The notes: generated by a model from the sequence alone, not told the origin. Positions 1-8,006 are shown, counted from the first letter of the stretch. The stretch: DNA of 64,000 nt from Flavobacterium sp. AED (GCF_000812945.1 NZ_JSYM01000005.1:124001-188000); one strand, 5' to 3'. A program made the numbers and translations.

Positions 1-247
1 TAACACAATCATTTGTCATTTCGATGATGCGTTTGGCTACTTCAAAAAACTTGGGAGCGGAGCGCAACATTGCGTTATTAATTCCAGTCAGTTTCACTAC
101 AAAAGGCTGAATTGGAATTTCGGGATTGACTAAACTAATGAATTGATCCACAACTTCATGACCATCAAATTTATAGATGGCGATTTCAGTGATTCCTTCT
201 TCGTTGAATTGTCCTCCAGTGGTTTCTATGTCGAGTATTGCGTACAA
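1..247 (-). CDS. DnaQ-like 3'-5' exonuclease domain protein (partial, N-terminus)
   Basis: The gene runs off the left edge, so only the first 82 or so residues are visible. The protein begins MYAILDIETTGG; D6 and E8 form the Exo I metal-binding motif of the DEDD exonuclease superfamily (DNA polymerase III epsilon type). In Flavobacteriia such proteins often carry a C-terminal GIY-YIG domain, which would lie outside the window. The start is a TTG codon at 247-245: an in-frame TAA lies two codons upstream (253-251), so no other start is possible. It sits downstream of yggS on the same strand. A role in DNA repair or proofreading is inferred from the family only. Confidence 0.8.
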   Translation of the reverse strand, partial: MYAILDIETTGGQFNEEGITEIAIYKFDGHEVVDQFISLVNPEIPIQPFVVKLTGINNAMLRSAPKFFEVAKRIIEMTNDCV

Positions 248-344
248 ATTTTAGTCTTCAGTGTTCCGTTTTTAGTAATCAGTTTTTTAGCAGTAATTTT
301 CAAATCTGAAATTAAAAATAGTTAATCCTCAATCAAAAATCAAA

Positions 345-998
345 TTATCTTCCTCCAAAGATACTACTTCCTATTCGAACCATCGTACTTCCGCATTCAA
401 TTGCGAGTTGATAATCACCGGACATTCCCATTGATAATGTAGAGACGCGATTCATCGTTTCTGTACGAATCGCATCAAAAATTGATTTCAAATGAAGGAA
501 TTCTTTTTTGATTTGCTCTTTATTATCAGTAAAAGTTGCCATTCCCATTAATCCTACAATTCGAATGTTTTTCATTTGCTGAAATTCACTTGAAGATAGG
601 AGAGAAGCGAGTTCTTCTTCGTCGAGACCAAATTTAGTCTCCTCTTCGGCAATATGAATTTGCAATAGACAATCGATAACTCTATTGTTTTTTTGTGCTT
701 GTTTGTTGATTTCCTGTACTAATTTCAAACTATCCACTCCATGAATCAAGCTCACAAATTGTGCCATAAATTTGACTTTATTGGTCTGAACATGTCCAAT
801 CATATGCCACTTAATATCTTTGGGCATTTGTTCCCATTTCTCGGCCATTTCCTGGATTTTGTTTTCTCCGAAAATTCGTTGACCGGCTTCATAGGCTTCC
901 ATCAAATCAGCAACTGGTTTGGTTTTTGAAACCGCAACAAGGGTTACCTGTTCAGGTAATGTGGATTTTATTTTGAGAAGGTTTTGTGCGATTGACAT
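345..998 (-). CDS. yggS: YggS family pyridoxal phosphate homeostasis protein
   Basis: A 217-residue protein of the YggS/PROSC family, which binds pyridoxal 5'-phosphate without a known catalytic reaction and buffers cellular PLP. The PLP lysine lies in VAVSKTKP near residue 25, followed by the family motif IFGENKIQE; the C-terminus has the phosphate-binding MGMSGDY and the IGSSIFGGR end. The frame is open further upstream, but the ATG at 998 gives the usual N-terminus MSIAQNLL and starts just after the stop of the upstream 3-hydroxyacyl-CoA dehydrogenase gene (1000), so the two are probably co-transcribed. Confidence 0.93.
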   Translation of the reverse strand: MSIAQNLLKIKSTLPEQVTLVAVSKTKPVADLMEAYEAGQRIFGENKIQEMAEKWEQMPKDIKWHMIGHVQTNKVKFMAQFVSLIHGVDSLKLVQEINKQAQKNNRVIDCLLQIHIAEEETKFGLDEEELASLLSSSEFQQMKNIRIVGLMGMATFTDNKEQIKKEFLHLKSIFDAIRTETMNRVSTLSMGMSGDYQLAIECGSTMVRIGSSIFGGR

Positions 999-999
999 A

Positions 1000-1887
1000 T
1001 TAAATAAATTGTTTAGCAATCTTCTCTGCTTTTTTGCTTTCAGAATAATCATAAAAACCTTCTCCGGTTTTTACTCCCATTTTTCCTGCACGAACCATGT
1101 TTACTAATAAAGGGCAAGGAGCATATTTTGGATTTTTGAATCCGTCGTACATTACGTTTAAAATGGCCAAACACACATCAAGACCAATAAAATCAGCTAG
1201 TTGTAACGGTCCCATCGGGTGACCCATTCCTAATTTCATAACCGTATCAATCTCATAAACACCCGCCACTTTGTTGTATAACGTTTCGATGGCTTCATTA
1301 ATCATGGGCATCAAAATTCTATTGGCAACAAAACCTGGATAATCATTTACTTCAACAGGTGTTTTACCTAATTTCTCAGATAAATCCATAATGATTTTAG
1401 TCACTTCGTCGCTCGTATTGTAACCACGAATGATTTCCACTAATTTCATAATTGGCACCGGATTCATAAAGTGCATTCCAATAACGCGCTCCGGATGTGC
1501 TACAACAGCTCCAATTTGTGTAATGGAAATCGAAGAAGTATTGGTTGCTAAAATCGTATTATGAGAACAAGCTTCGTTTAATTGCTTGAAAATATTTAGT
1601 TTCAATTCAACATTTTCCGTAGCTGCTTCAATCACTAAATCAACGCCTACAACACCATCTTTGATATCAGTATACGTGATTATATTGGTAATTGTTTTGG
1701 CTACATCTTCTTGAGTGATGGTTCCTTTGGTTAACATTCGGTCTAAATTGGCAGCAATAGTTGCCATTCCTTTATCCAAAGACTTTTCGGAAACATCAAT
1801 TAATTTTACGGTAAAACCACTTTGGGCAAAAGTATGGGCAATTCCGTTTCCCATTGTTCCTGCTCCGATTACAGCTATTGTTTTCAT
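1000..1887 (-). CDS. 3-hydroxyacyl-CoA (3-hydroxybutyryl-CoA) dehydrogenase
   Basis: Catalyses NAD-dependent oxidation of (S)-3-hydroxyacyl-CoA, in beta-oxidation, butyrate or phenylacetate-type pathways. The 295-residue protein has the Rossmann motif GAGTMGNGIAHTFAQSG at the N-terminus, the catalytic histidine in GMHFMNPVPIMKLVEII, and the C-terminal helical domain ending in GVKTGEGFYDYS. It is single-domain, like Hbd/PaaH, not fused to a hydratase as in FadB. The ATG at 1887 gives MKTIAVIGAG; seven extra codons upstream are possible but would precede the Rossmann strand unnaturally. Next gene yggS follows after one base. Confidence 0.9.
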   Translation of the reverse strand: MKTIAVIGAGTMGNGIAHTFAQSGFTVKLIDVSEKSLDKGMATIAANLDRMLTKGTITQEDVAKTITNIITYTDIKDGVVGVDLVIEAATENVELKLNIFKQLNEACSHNTILATNTSSISITQIGAVVAHPERVIGMHFMNPVPIMKLVEIIRGYNTSDEVTKIIMDLSEKLGKTPVEVNDYPGFVANRILMPMINEAIETLYNKVAGVYEIDTVMKLGMGHPMGPLQLADFIGLDVCLAILNVMYDGFKNPKYAPCPLLVNMVRAGKMGVKTGEGFYDYSESKKAEKIAKQFI

Positions 1888-1890
1888 TGG

Positions 1891-1965
1891 TATTTTGTTT
1901 AAAGTCAAAAAAGTTTAAAGTTTAAAGTGCTATTAAATCCTTTAAACCTTAAACTTTTAACGTAT
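1891..1965. repeat. Intergenic palindromic element built from GTTTAAAG words
   Basis: Between the Gfo/Idh gene and the dehydrogenase gene the sequence repeats GTTTAAAG three times and then gives the inverse word CTTTAAAC followed by TTAAAC, so the transcript can fold into a long A/U hairpin. The same words make up the larger element at 32662-32787. Function unknown; an mRNA processing or attenuation hairpin is possible. Confidence 0.5.
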
Positions 1966-1973
1966 TTTTTAAT

Positions 1974-2939
1974 TTATTTTTTAAAACAATTGATAATTTG
2001 GTATGCTACTCTTAAAGCTTCTGTTGCTTGTTCTAATGTTACAACGGGAGTGATATTATTATTGATGGCATCAGCAAATGATTCTAATTCATCAAGGATA
2101 GCGTTGTTTTGTTCCACATCAGGATTGGAGAAGTAGATTTGCTTTTTTACACCTTCAGCATTTTGTAAAATGATGTCAAAATCACCTGGAACTTCTGGAG
2201 CATCTTTCATTTTGACCACTTCGCATTTCTTTTCGAGAAAATCAACTGAGATATAGGCATCTTTCTGGAAAAAACGAGATTTACGCATGTTCTTCATCGA
2301 AATTCTGCTTGCGGTTAAATTCGCAACACAACCATTTTCGAATTCGATTCGGGCATTGGCAATATCCGGAGTTTCACTTATAACGGAAACGCCACTGGCA
2401 TTAATGTTTTTTACTTTGGATTTTACAACGCTCAAAATAGCATCAATATCATGAATCATCAAATCCAGCACTACAGGAACATCCGTACCACGAGGATTGA
2501 ATTCCGCCAAACGGTGTGTTTCAATAAACATAGGATTTTCAATCATGTTTTTGGTAGCGATAAACGCTGGATTGAAACGCTCGACATGTCCTACTTGTCC
2601 TTTGATATTGTATTCTTTGGCTAAAGCGATTATTTCTTCTGCTTCTTCAACAGTTGTAGAAATGGGCTTTTCAATAAAAACGTGTTTTCCTGATTTGATA
2701 GAGACTTTAGCACATTTGTAGTGAGAAAGAGTAGGAGTGACGATGTCTATAACGTCAACAGCATGAATTAATTTGGCTATTGTGTCAAATTGTTTGTAGC
2801 CAAATTCAGCAGCGATTTTGGCTCCATTTTCAAGATTTTCATCATAAAAACCAACCAATTCATATTTTTCTGATTGTTGTAATAAACGCAAATGTATTTT
2901 TCCTAGATGACCGGCACCTAATACTCCAATTTTCAGCAT
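1974..2939 (-). CDS. Gfo/Idh/MocA family oxidoreductase
   Basis: A 321-residue NAD(P)-dependent oxidoreductase. The N-terminal Rossmann motif is GVLGAGHLGKIHLRLL, and the family signature EKPISTTVEEAEE, with the lysine that contacts cofactor and substrate, lies near residue 92. The C-terminal alpha/beta domain contains HDIDAILSVV. These enzymes act on sugars, inositol or amino-sugar nucleotides; the substrate cannot be told from sequence or neighbours. The ATG at 2939 is preceded at a short distance by a perfect -7 box on the minus strand (2956-2963), so this gene probably heads the transcript that includes the dehydrogenase and yggS. Confidence 0.88.
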   Translation of the reverse strand: MLKIGVLGAGHLGKIHLRLLQQSEKYELVGFYDENLENGAKIAAEFGYKQFDTIAKLIHAVDVIDIVTPTLSHYKCAKVSIKSGKHVFIEKPISTTVEEAEEIIALAKEYNIKGQVGHVERFNPAFIATKNMIENPMFIETHRLAEFNPRGTDVPVVLDLMIHDIDAILSVVKSKVKNINASGVSVISETPDIANARIEFENGCVANLTASRISMKNMRKSRFFQKDAYISVDFLEKKCEVVKMKDAPEVPGDFDIILQNAEGVKKQIYFSNPDVEQNNAILDELESFADAINNNITPVVTLEQATEALRVAYQIINCFKK

Positions 2940-2955
2940 AATTATGTAATTTGTA

Positions 2956-2963
2956 CAAAAATA
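2956..2963 (-). promoter_or_regulatory. -7 box TATTTTTG for the Gfo/Idh gene
   Basis: On the minus strand this reads TATTTTTG, a perfect match to the Bacteroidota TAnnTTTG element, 17 bases upstream of the ATG at 2939. No convincing -33 TTTG is visible at the usual distance. Confidence 0.5.
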
Positions 2964-3033
2964 GCAATTAATTGATTAATTTTTTATTGATAATGAACAA
3001 TTATTTAATGTATTTTAAATTCAATTTTCAATA

Positions 3034-3063
3034 TTTGATATTAAAAATTCTTTTCTATTTTTG
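3034..3063 (+). promoter_or_regulatory. Bacteroidota sigma-ABfr promoter of pcm
   Basis: TTTG at 3034-3037 and TATTTTTG at 3056-3063 are separated by 18 nt, matching the -33/-7 consensus. Transcription would start around 3068, about 16 nt before the TTG start codon of pcm. Confidence 0.7.
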
Positions 3064-3083
3064 CCAAAATAAAATAGTAAACT

Positions 3084-3725
3084 TTGAAAGACACAGCCAA
3101 ACATCAAGGACTTCGGAATCAGTTAGTAAGCACTTTGGAACAAAAAGGGATTACTGATAAAAGTGTTCTGGCTGCGATAAAAAAAATCCCAAGACACTTG
3201 TTTTTAAATTCCAGTTTTGAAGATTATGCTTATCAAGACAAAGCATTTCCTATTGGTGCTGGTCAAACCATTTCTCAACCGTATACAGTAGCTTTTCAAT
3301 CCCAATTGTTAGAAGTTAAAAAAGAGCATAAAATTTTAGAAATTGGAACAGGTTCTGGGTATCAAACCGCTGTTTTGTGTACCATGGGAGCAAAAGTGTT
3401 TAGTGTAGAAAGACAAAACGAATTGTTTAAACAGACTTCTATTTTATTTCCAAAATTAGGTATTCGTCCCAAACATCTTTCTTTTGGAGATGGATACAAA
3501 GGGTTACCAAGTTACGCACCTTTTGATAGTATTATTGTAACTGCGGGAGCTCCATTTATTCCCCAGCCTTTGATGGCGCAGTTAAAAATAGGAGGAAGGT
3601 TGGTTATTCCGTTAGGAGAAGATGTCCAAATTATGACTTTACTAATCAGAAAAAATGAAACGCAATTCGAAAAACATGAGTTTGGGGAATTTCGTTTCGT
3701 TCCTTTATTGGAAGATAGAAATTAA
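3084..3725 (+). CDS. pcm: Protein-L-isoaspartate O-methyltransferase
   Basis: Transfers a methyl group from S-adenosylmethionine to L-isoaspartyl residues of damaged proteins so they can be repaired. The 213-residue protein shows the family core: AFPIGAGQTISQPYTVA, then the SAM-binding motif ILEIGTGSGYQTAVLC around residues 90-105, and post-I sequence VFSVERQNEL. Length is normal for bacterial PCMT. The start is a TTG at 3084: translation from it gives KDTAKHQGLRNQLV right after the initiator, the usual beginning of this family, and no ATG lies near. It has its own promoter and lies divergent from the Gfo/Idh gene. Confidence 0.93.
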   Translation: MKDTAKHQGLRNQLVSTLEQKGITDKSVLAAIKKIPRHLFLNSSFEDYAYQDKAFPIGAGQTISQPYTVAFQSQLLEVKKEHKILEIGTGSGYQTAVLCTMGAKVFSVERQNELFKQTSILFPKLGIRPKHLSFGDGYKGLPSYAPFDSIIVTAGAPFIPQPLMAQLKIGGRLVIPLGEDVQIMTLLIRKNETQFEKHEFGEFRFVPLLEDRN

Positions 3726-3730
3726 AAATC

Positions 3731-3760
3731 CCATCCCCAGTCCTTCCCAAAGGGAAGGAA
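3731..3760. repeat. G/C-rich hairpin (TCCTTCCC / GGGAAGGA)
   Basis: Arms TCCTTCCC (3741-3748) and GGGAAGGA (3752-3759) pair perfectly around an AAA loop, preceded by CCCATCCCCAG. It sits between the convergent pcm and fic genes and, with the T-run at 3770-3776, may end pcm transcription. From memory, similar CCCAGxCCTTCCCAAAGGGAAGG strings recur between genes in flavobacterial genomes, so it may be a dispersed repeat. Confidence 0.5.
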
Positions 3761-3774
3761 ACTGAAAATGTTTT

Positions 3775-4824
3775 TTATTGACCAATAATACTTAGATAAC
3801 GTTCTAAGCTTTCTTTTTCCATTTGAGCTATAAATAACAAAAAATCTTCTTTATTGTTTTTAGTTTGAGCCGTTTCCAGCGCTTGGTAATATTGCATTCT
3901 ACTTTCATAATCCCCTTTTATATTGGCGATGATATAGCCATGTTGCAACAAAATCAAGTTCATCACCAAGCGTGACGTCCTGCCGTTTCCATCGATAAAT
4001 GGATGGATTGTGACTAAGCGTTCGTGTATTTCAGCAGCTAAAACGATAGGATGAAGACTATTTTTATTGGTTTCAAACCAAATGAAAAAATCTTCCATTT
4101 CTTTGGCAACCAGAAAAGGTTGCGGAGGCATATGACTGCTTCCCTGTATCATTACTTGGACTTTTCTATAGCGACCTGCGTCTTCCCGATGGATTCCCCT
4201 TAAAATAAGATTGTGAATAGAAAGTACTTCTCGTTCATTTATGGAAGTGTTTTTTTGCATCAAATCTTTGATATAAGCAATCGCTTCCTGATGATTAATG
4301 ACTTCAAGATGTTCTCGCATACTTTTACCTGAAATTGTCAAACCTTCATTGATAACCAAATCAGTTTCCCTAAGCGTCATCGTGTTTCCTTCGATACGGT
4401 TACTTTCAAAAGTATATTCTAATTCCAATGCCTGAGCAATACGATAACTGTCAAAAGCTCTAAAAGAATCTAATTTTGTTTTTAAGGAATCTATTTCGAC
4501 TAGAATTTTTTGTAATGTGGTAGATAGCTTTTTCTTGGCAGCTTTATTTTGGTATTTTATTTCTTCCTCTGCAACCTGTAATGCTTTTAATGCAAATTCA
4601 TCTTGACCTATTTCATAAAGAATTTTTTCTTTAAGCCAAGCTACCATTATTGTTTCTAAACCTATTTCAAGTAAAGCAGCAAGTTTTAAAACTTGATCTC
4701 TAGTAGGTTTTCTGGTACCACTTTCAAATTTACTGATTAAGGCTTGATCAATTCCTAAAAGTTGAGCCACTTCTCTTGTCTTGAGCCCTTTTAGTTCTCT
4801 GGCATTTTTGAGTAGTGTTTTCAT
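3775..4824 (-). CDS. HTH (XRE)-Fic fusion protein, predicted AMPylator
   Basis: A 349-residue protein. Residues 5-58 are an XRE-type helix-turn-helix (REVAQLLGIDQALISKFESG). A helical linker (about 75-125) leads to a Fic domain with the catalytic loop HPFIDGNGRTSR at 274-285, which keeps every residue needed for nucleotidyl transfer. The inhibitory motif [S/T]xxxE[G/N] is present N-terminal to the Fic core as SNRIEGN (141-147), a class II self-inhibited Fic. Such proteins transfer AMP to hydroxyl side chains of target proteins; the target here is unknown. The DNA-binding domain and a dyad over its own promoter suggest autoregulation. No separate antitoxin gene is adjacent. Confidence 0.88.
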   Translation of the reverse strand: MKTLLKNARELKGLKTREVAQLLGIDQALISKFESGTRKPTRDQVLKLAALLEIGLETIMVAWLKEKILYEIGQDEFALKALQVAEEEIKYQNKAAKKKLSTTLQKILVEIDSLKTKLDSFRAFDSYRIAQALELEYTFESNRIEGNTMTLRETDLVINEGLTISGKSMREHLEVINHQEAIAYIKDLMQKNTSINEREVLSIHNLILRGIHREDAGRYRKVQVMIQGSSHMPPQPFLVAKEMEDFFIWFETNKNSLHPIVLAAEIHERLVTIHPFIDGNGRTSRLVMNLILLQHGYIIANIKGDYESRMQYYQALETAQTKNNKEDFLLFIAQMEKESLERYLSIIGQ

Positions 4825-4841
4825 TTTTATAAAAATGTTTT

Positions 4842-4861
4842 AAATTGTCTTGACAAATTTA
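4842..4861 (-). promoter_or_regulatory. fic promoter -7 box overlapped by a dyad operator
   Basis: CAAATTTA at 4854-4861 reads TAAATTTG on the minus strand, a -7 box about 30 bases upstream of the fic start. The palindrome TTGTC-TT-GACAA at 4845-4856 overlaps this box and the expected transcription start. Binding by the HTH of the downstream protein is inferred. Confidence 0.45.
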
Positions 4862-4908
4862 GTCATTTTTGTTTTAATAAAAAAATAATTTTAGACTTAA
4901 AATTTAAT

Positions 4909-5361
4909 TTAAAATGATTTTTTTATTCTGTCAAGGTCGCGTTTAGTATCTTGTTCTTTTAGAGATTCGCGTTTGTCATAGGTTTTCTTTCCTTTACAAA
5001 GACCAATTTGTAGTTTAGCCATTCCTTTTTCATTAGTGAATAATTTCAAAGGAATAATCGTCAGTCCTTTGGCTTGAACGCTTTTGATTAATCCTTTCAA
5101 TTCTCTTTTATTCAAAAGTAATTTACGTTCGCTTCTGGCTTTGTGGTTGAATTGATTTCCAAAAGTATATTCTTCTATATAAGTATTGATTGCAAAAAGT
5201 TCATTGTTACTAAATTCACAAAAACTCTCCGTAATATTAGCCTTTCCTAATCGAATAGATTTGATTTCAGTTCCAGCCAAAACAATTCCAGCAGTAAATG
5301 TCTCGATTATTTCATAGTCGAATTTGGCTCTTTTATTGTAGATATTTATTGTTTTCAGCAT
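4909..5361 (-). CDS. smpB: SsrA-binding protein SmpB
   Basis: The tmRNA partner protein that delivers SsrA RNA to stalled ribosomes in trans-translation. The 150-residue sequence has the family N-terminus INIYNKRAKFDYEI, the conserved TAGIVLAGTEIKSIRLGKANI core (the tmRNA-binding OB fold) and the basic C-terminal tail KGKKTYDKRESLKEQDTKRDLDR that becomes helical in the ribosome. Length is normal. It lies divergent from the VF530 gene, from which it is separated by 69 bases containing two back-to-back promoters. Confidence 0.96.
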   Translation of the reverse strand: MLKTINIYNKRAKFDYEIIETFTAGIVLAGTEIKSIRLGKANITESFCEFSNNELFAINTYIEEYTFGNQFNHKARSERKLLLNKRELKGLIKSVQAKGLTIIPLKLFTNEKGMAKLQIGLCKGKKTYDKRESLKEQDTKRDLDRIKKSF

Positions 5362-5368
5362 AGGAATA

Positions 5369-5399
5369 CAAAGGTAGAAACAAATCTACGAAACACCAA
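5369..5399 (-). promoter_or_regulatory. smpB promoter
   Basis: On the minus strand, TTG (5399-5397), 20 nt, then TACCTTTG (5376-5369), eight bases upstream of the smpB ATG at 5361. The TTG box is half of the palindrome CAATTG (5397-5402), whose other half serves the opposite promoter. Confidence 0.6.
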
Positions 5400-5426
5400 T
5401 TGTTTTTATATAAATACTTAAATTTG
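5400..5426 (+). promoter_or_regulatory. Promoter of the VF530 gene, predicted leaderless
   Basis: TTG at 5400-5402, 16 nt, then TAAATTTG at 5419-5426. The -7 box ends four bases before the ATG at 5431, so transcription would start at or within a base or two of the start codon. Confidence 0.55.
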
Positions 5427-5430
5427 CAAA

Positions 5431-5661
5431 ATGGAAAATTCGAAATCAAAAGACCCTTTACACGGAATAACACTTCAAAAAATTGTGGAACAACTTGTTG
5501 AATATTATGGATTCGATACTTTGGGTACGCTCATAAAAGTGAAGTGCTTTACGGAAAATCCAAGTGTAAAATCTAGTCTGACTTTTTTACGAAAAACGGA
5601 TTGGGCTAGAAAACAGGTAGAAGACTTATATATTAAATCATTGCCTAGATTTTCTAACTAG
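5431..5661 (+). CDS. VF530 family (DUF2132) DNA-binding-like protein
   Basis: A 76-residue protein matching the VF530 family along its length: DPLHGITLQKIVEQLVEYYGFDTLG, then the signature CFTENPSVKSSLTFLRKTDWARKQVE. Family members are small helical proteins named after a Vibrio fischeri protein whose fold resembles DNA-binding domains; the cellular role is not established. The gene has its own promoter, appears to give a leaderless mRNA, and ends three bases before the convergent DUF3575 gene. Confidence 0.85.
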   Translation: MENSKSKDPLHGITLQKIVEQLVEYYGFDTLGTLIKVKCFTENPSVKSSLTFLRKTDWARKQVEDLYIKSLPRFSN

Positions 5662-5664
5662 GTC

Positions 5665-6216
5665 TTAATTTAGTTTATAGGAAATCATGACTCCACCTCG
5701 ATAAGGCAACCATTCCCCACTTTTGTTATAATCTTTTGCCTTGTCGTAACGTTCGTTAGTACCAACATAATATCCTTTGTAAAAACCTTGATGGGAACCC
5801 CCTCCAAGGAAAAAATCTAACATAAACTTGTTATTGATTTTTTTCTGATATCCTATTGTAGCTCCTAGCATATAACCGAAACCATTTTCATATTGATTTA
5901 ACTTTGCATGAATCCCTTTAGAAACTTTATACAATGATCCTCCTATATGTGCACCTGCATAAAAACCATTATATTTTTCTTTAAAAAAATAACGGTATTC
6001 TGGTGTAATGGTTAGAAATTCATAAGGTAATCCATTTATAGACTTCCACGGAGAGACTAAAATATCAAATTGAAAAGTAGATTTTTTTCCAATACTAGTT
6101 TCAATTCCTATGTTAGGTACTGCAACCAAAGCTGTCAATGCATTTACCTTTACATACGTTTGGCTTTGTGAGTGAATTGAAAATAAAAGAATTGCAATTA
6201 CTAATAATTTTTTCAT
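5665..6216 (-). CDS. DUF3575-like outer-membrane beta-barrel protein
   Basis: A 183-residue exported protein of unknown function. The N-terminus MKKLLVIAILLFSIHSQSQT is a Sec signal peptide ending in a typical flavobacterial SQSQ cleavage region. The mature part has alternating aromatic and glycine-rich strands (ITPEYRYFF, GFYAGAHIGGSLY, GYMLGATIGYQKKI, FFLGGGSHQGFY) and ends in GGVMISYKLN, consistent with a small beta barrel. The frame opens 11 codons earlier, but the ATG at 6216 places the signal peptide at the N-terminus. A -7 box lies at 6262-6269. Confidence 0.7.
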   Translation of the reverse strand: MKKLLVIAILLFSIHSQSQTYVKVNALTALVAVPNIGIETSIGKKSTFQFDILVSPWKSINGLPYEFLTITPEYRYFFKEKYNGFYAGAHIGGSLYKVSKGIHAKLNQYENGFGYMLGATIGYQKKINNKFMLDFFLGGGSHQGFYKGYYVGTNERYDKAKDYNKSGEWLPYRGGVMISYKLN

Positions 6217-6261
6217 GTTGAAATTTTCGGAATGCTTTATAAAGAGCATTTACTTTGGAGG

Positions 6262-6269
6262 CAAATATA
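6262..6269 (-). promoter_or_regulatory. -7 box TATATTTG for the DUF3575 gene
   Basis: Reads TATATTTG on the minus strand, 46 bases upstream of the ATG at 6216. No -33 box at the usual spacing was recognised. Confidence 0.4.
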
Positions 6270-6337
6270 AAGATTATTCTTTCAAAGGCGCTAGTAATTC
6301 GGGGTTTTATACAGATGTTTTTATTGAAATTTTTAAA

Positions 6338-6889
6338 TTATATTTTATTCAAAAGAGAATAAATAACAGTATCTAAAAAGCGTCCATCATAAAATTCATT
6401 TTCTTTCAAATGCGCCTCTTTTACAAAACCGTTTTTTTGTAAAACTTTTTCAGAACCAAAATTTTCAGGATCAATTATAGCTTCAATCGAATGCAGTTTC
6501 ATTACATTAAAACCATAATCGACAACTTCTTTTACAGCTTCAGGCATAATTCCTTTTCCATTAAATTCTGGAAGTAGCATATAACCAATTTCAGCACGAA
6601 AATTCTCAGTTTTTATTCTATAATGTCCAATAATTCCAATTATTTTTGGGGCATTTTTCAAAGTAATTCCCCAATTTATCCCTTCGTTATTCTCGATTTT
6701 AGCATCAATCATTGCAATATGCTCCAAGGCATCTTCATTTGTTTTTAATAATGGTCTTGGAATATATTTCATCGTTTCCGGATTAGAACGTAAAGCTAAA
6801 ATTTCATTTATATCATTAGTATCAATACGTCTTAATAAGAGACGCTCCGTTTCTAAAAGTGGAAATGGATCAAAATTTATAGTTAACAT
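6338..6889 (-). CDS. RimJ/RimL-type GNAT N-acetyltransferase
   Basis: A 183-residue acetyl-CoA-dependent acetyltransferase. It starts with the RimJ/RimL-like ETERLLLRRIDTNDINEILALRSNPE, and the acetyl-CoA pyrophosphate loop is in LLPEFNGKGIMPEAVKEVVDYGF (motif NGKGIM). The end FLDTVIYSLL is also typical of the group. The acceptor, whether a ribosomal protein terminus or a small molecule, is not predictable. It follows the aldose epimerase-like gene by 20 bases on the same strand and is probably co-transcribed with it. Confidence 0.85.
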   Translation of the reverse strand: MLTINFDPFPLLETERLLLRRIDTNDINEILALRSNPETMKYIPRPLLKTNEDALEHIAMIDAKIENNEGINWGITLKNAPKIIGIIGHYRIKTENFRAEIGYMLLPEFNGKGIMPEAVKEVVDYGFNVMKLHSIEAIIDPENFGSEKVLQKNGFVKEAHLKENEFYDGRFLDTVIYSLLNKI

Positions 6890-6909
6890 ATTTTGTTGCT
6901 TTTTACAAA

Positions 6910-7761
6910 TTAAAGGATTTCGATGTTAAATTCAGAATTGAAAGTTTCATTTTCATTCAGAATTTGAATGCCTTCTTTTTCAAATATATTCCCCGAATTT
7001 TCGCCTGTATCCGAATAGCCAAACCATGGTTCTATACAAAGAAATGGCGCATTCATTTTTGTCCAAATTCCTAAACTTGGAAAATCCTCAAAATTCACTT
7101 TTAAGAATGGTTTTTTGTTTTCTAAAATAGTTATTGATTTGGATTCTAGTGTTTTGAAAATCAAGGCATCATTTTCGAATAATTGATAAGTCAAAGGAAT
7201 CTGGCCTTCTTGGGGTTCCAATTTTTTTGTTTCATTTGAAATCAAATCATTTTCAAGAAGATAATATTGTAAAGGTTCTTCTTTTTCAAATTGAATGGAA
7301 TAATTTTCAAAATTTCCTGGTAAAGCTAATGCAGGATGTGCCCCTATAGAAAATGGTATTTGTGAATTTCCCTTATTTATAACTTTGTACGCGATACTTA
7401 AATTATTTTTTTCTAAAGTATAAATGATTTGTAATTCAAATTCGAATGGATATACTTTTAGGGTTTCTTCAGAAGATTGTATCGAAAAAGTGGCGCTGTT
7501 TTCCTTTTTTTCAATTAATTCAAATTCCATTTCTCTTGCGAAACCATGACGAGATAAATGATACTTTTTATTATCGTAATCAAAAGAATTATTTTTCAAT
7601 GTACCCACAATCGGAAACAAAATAGGAGAATGCTTGCCCCAAAATTCTGGATTCCCCTCCCATATGTATTCTTTATTAAAGTTGTTTTTTAGTGAACATA
7701 ATTCGGCACCAAAGTTATTTATTGTAGCGGTTAAAAATGTATTTTTAATGACTGTTTTCAA
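6910..7761 (-). CDS. Aldose 1-epimerase family protein
   Basis: A 283-residue galactose mutarotase-like protein that would interconvert sugar (or sugar-phosphate) anomers. The conserved histidines are in LSRHGFAR and IGAHPAL, and the catalytic glutamate in FLCIEPWFGYSD near residue 245. It starts TVIKNTFLTATINNFGAELCSLK, the usual beginning of the YeaD/LacX-like branch, and has no signal peptide, so it acts in the cytoplasm. The 245 bases between it and the divergent M1 peptidase gene are very AT-rich; I see no clear -33/-7 pair for either gene there. Confidence 0.87.
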   Translation of the reverse strand: MKTVIKNTFLTATINNFGAELCSLKNNFNKEYIWEGNPEFWGKHSPILFPIVGTLKNNSFDYDNKKYHLSRHGFAREMEFELIEKKENSATFSIQSSEETLKVYPFEFELQIIYTLEKNNLSIAYKVINKGNSQIPFSIGAHPALALPGNFENYSIQFEKEEPLQYYLLENDLISNETKKLEPQEGQIPLTYQLFENDALIFKTLESKSITILENKKPFLKVNFEDFPSLGIWTKMNAPFLCIEPWFGYSDTGENSGNIFEKEGIQILNENETFNSEFNIEIL

Positions 7762-8006
7762 AGCAGTTTCTGTTTAAATTTAGATTGTAAATATATTTAA
7801 AATTTAATTAAAACTATAAATTAGTTAAAATCTATACTATGTTAATGTTACCCTTTTCAATAAATTATTTTTTTGTTACAATGTGAGTTATTTTTCATTT
7901 ATTTGTTATAATATTTATTCAATAATTTTTTTTTAATGTAACAAAAGTATTCGCTTTTATACTTATTGTTAATCAAACAGATAAAAAGTAAAAAATCAAT
8001 CAAATT

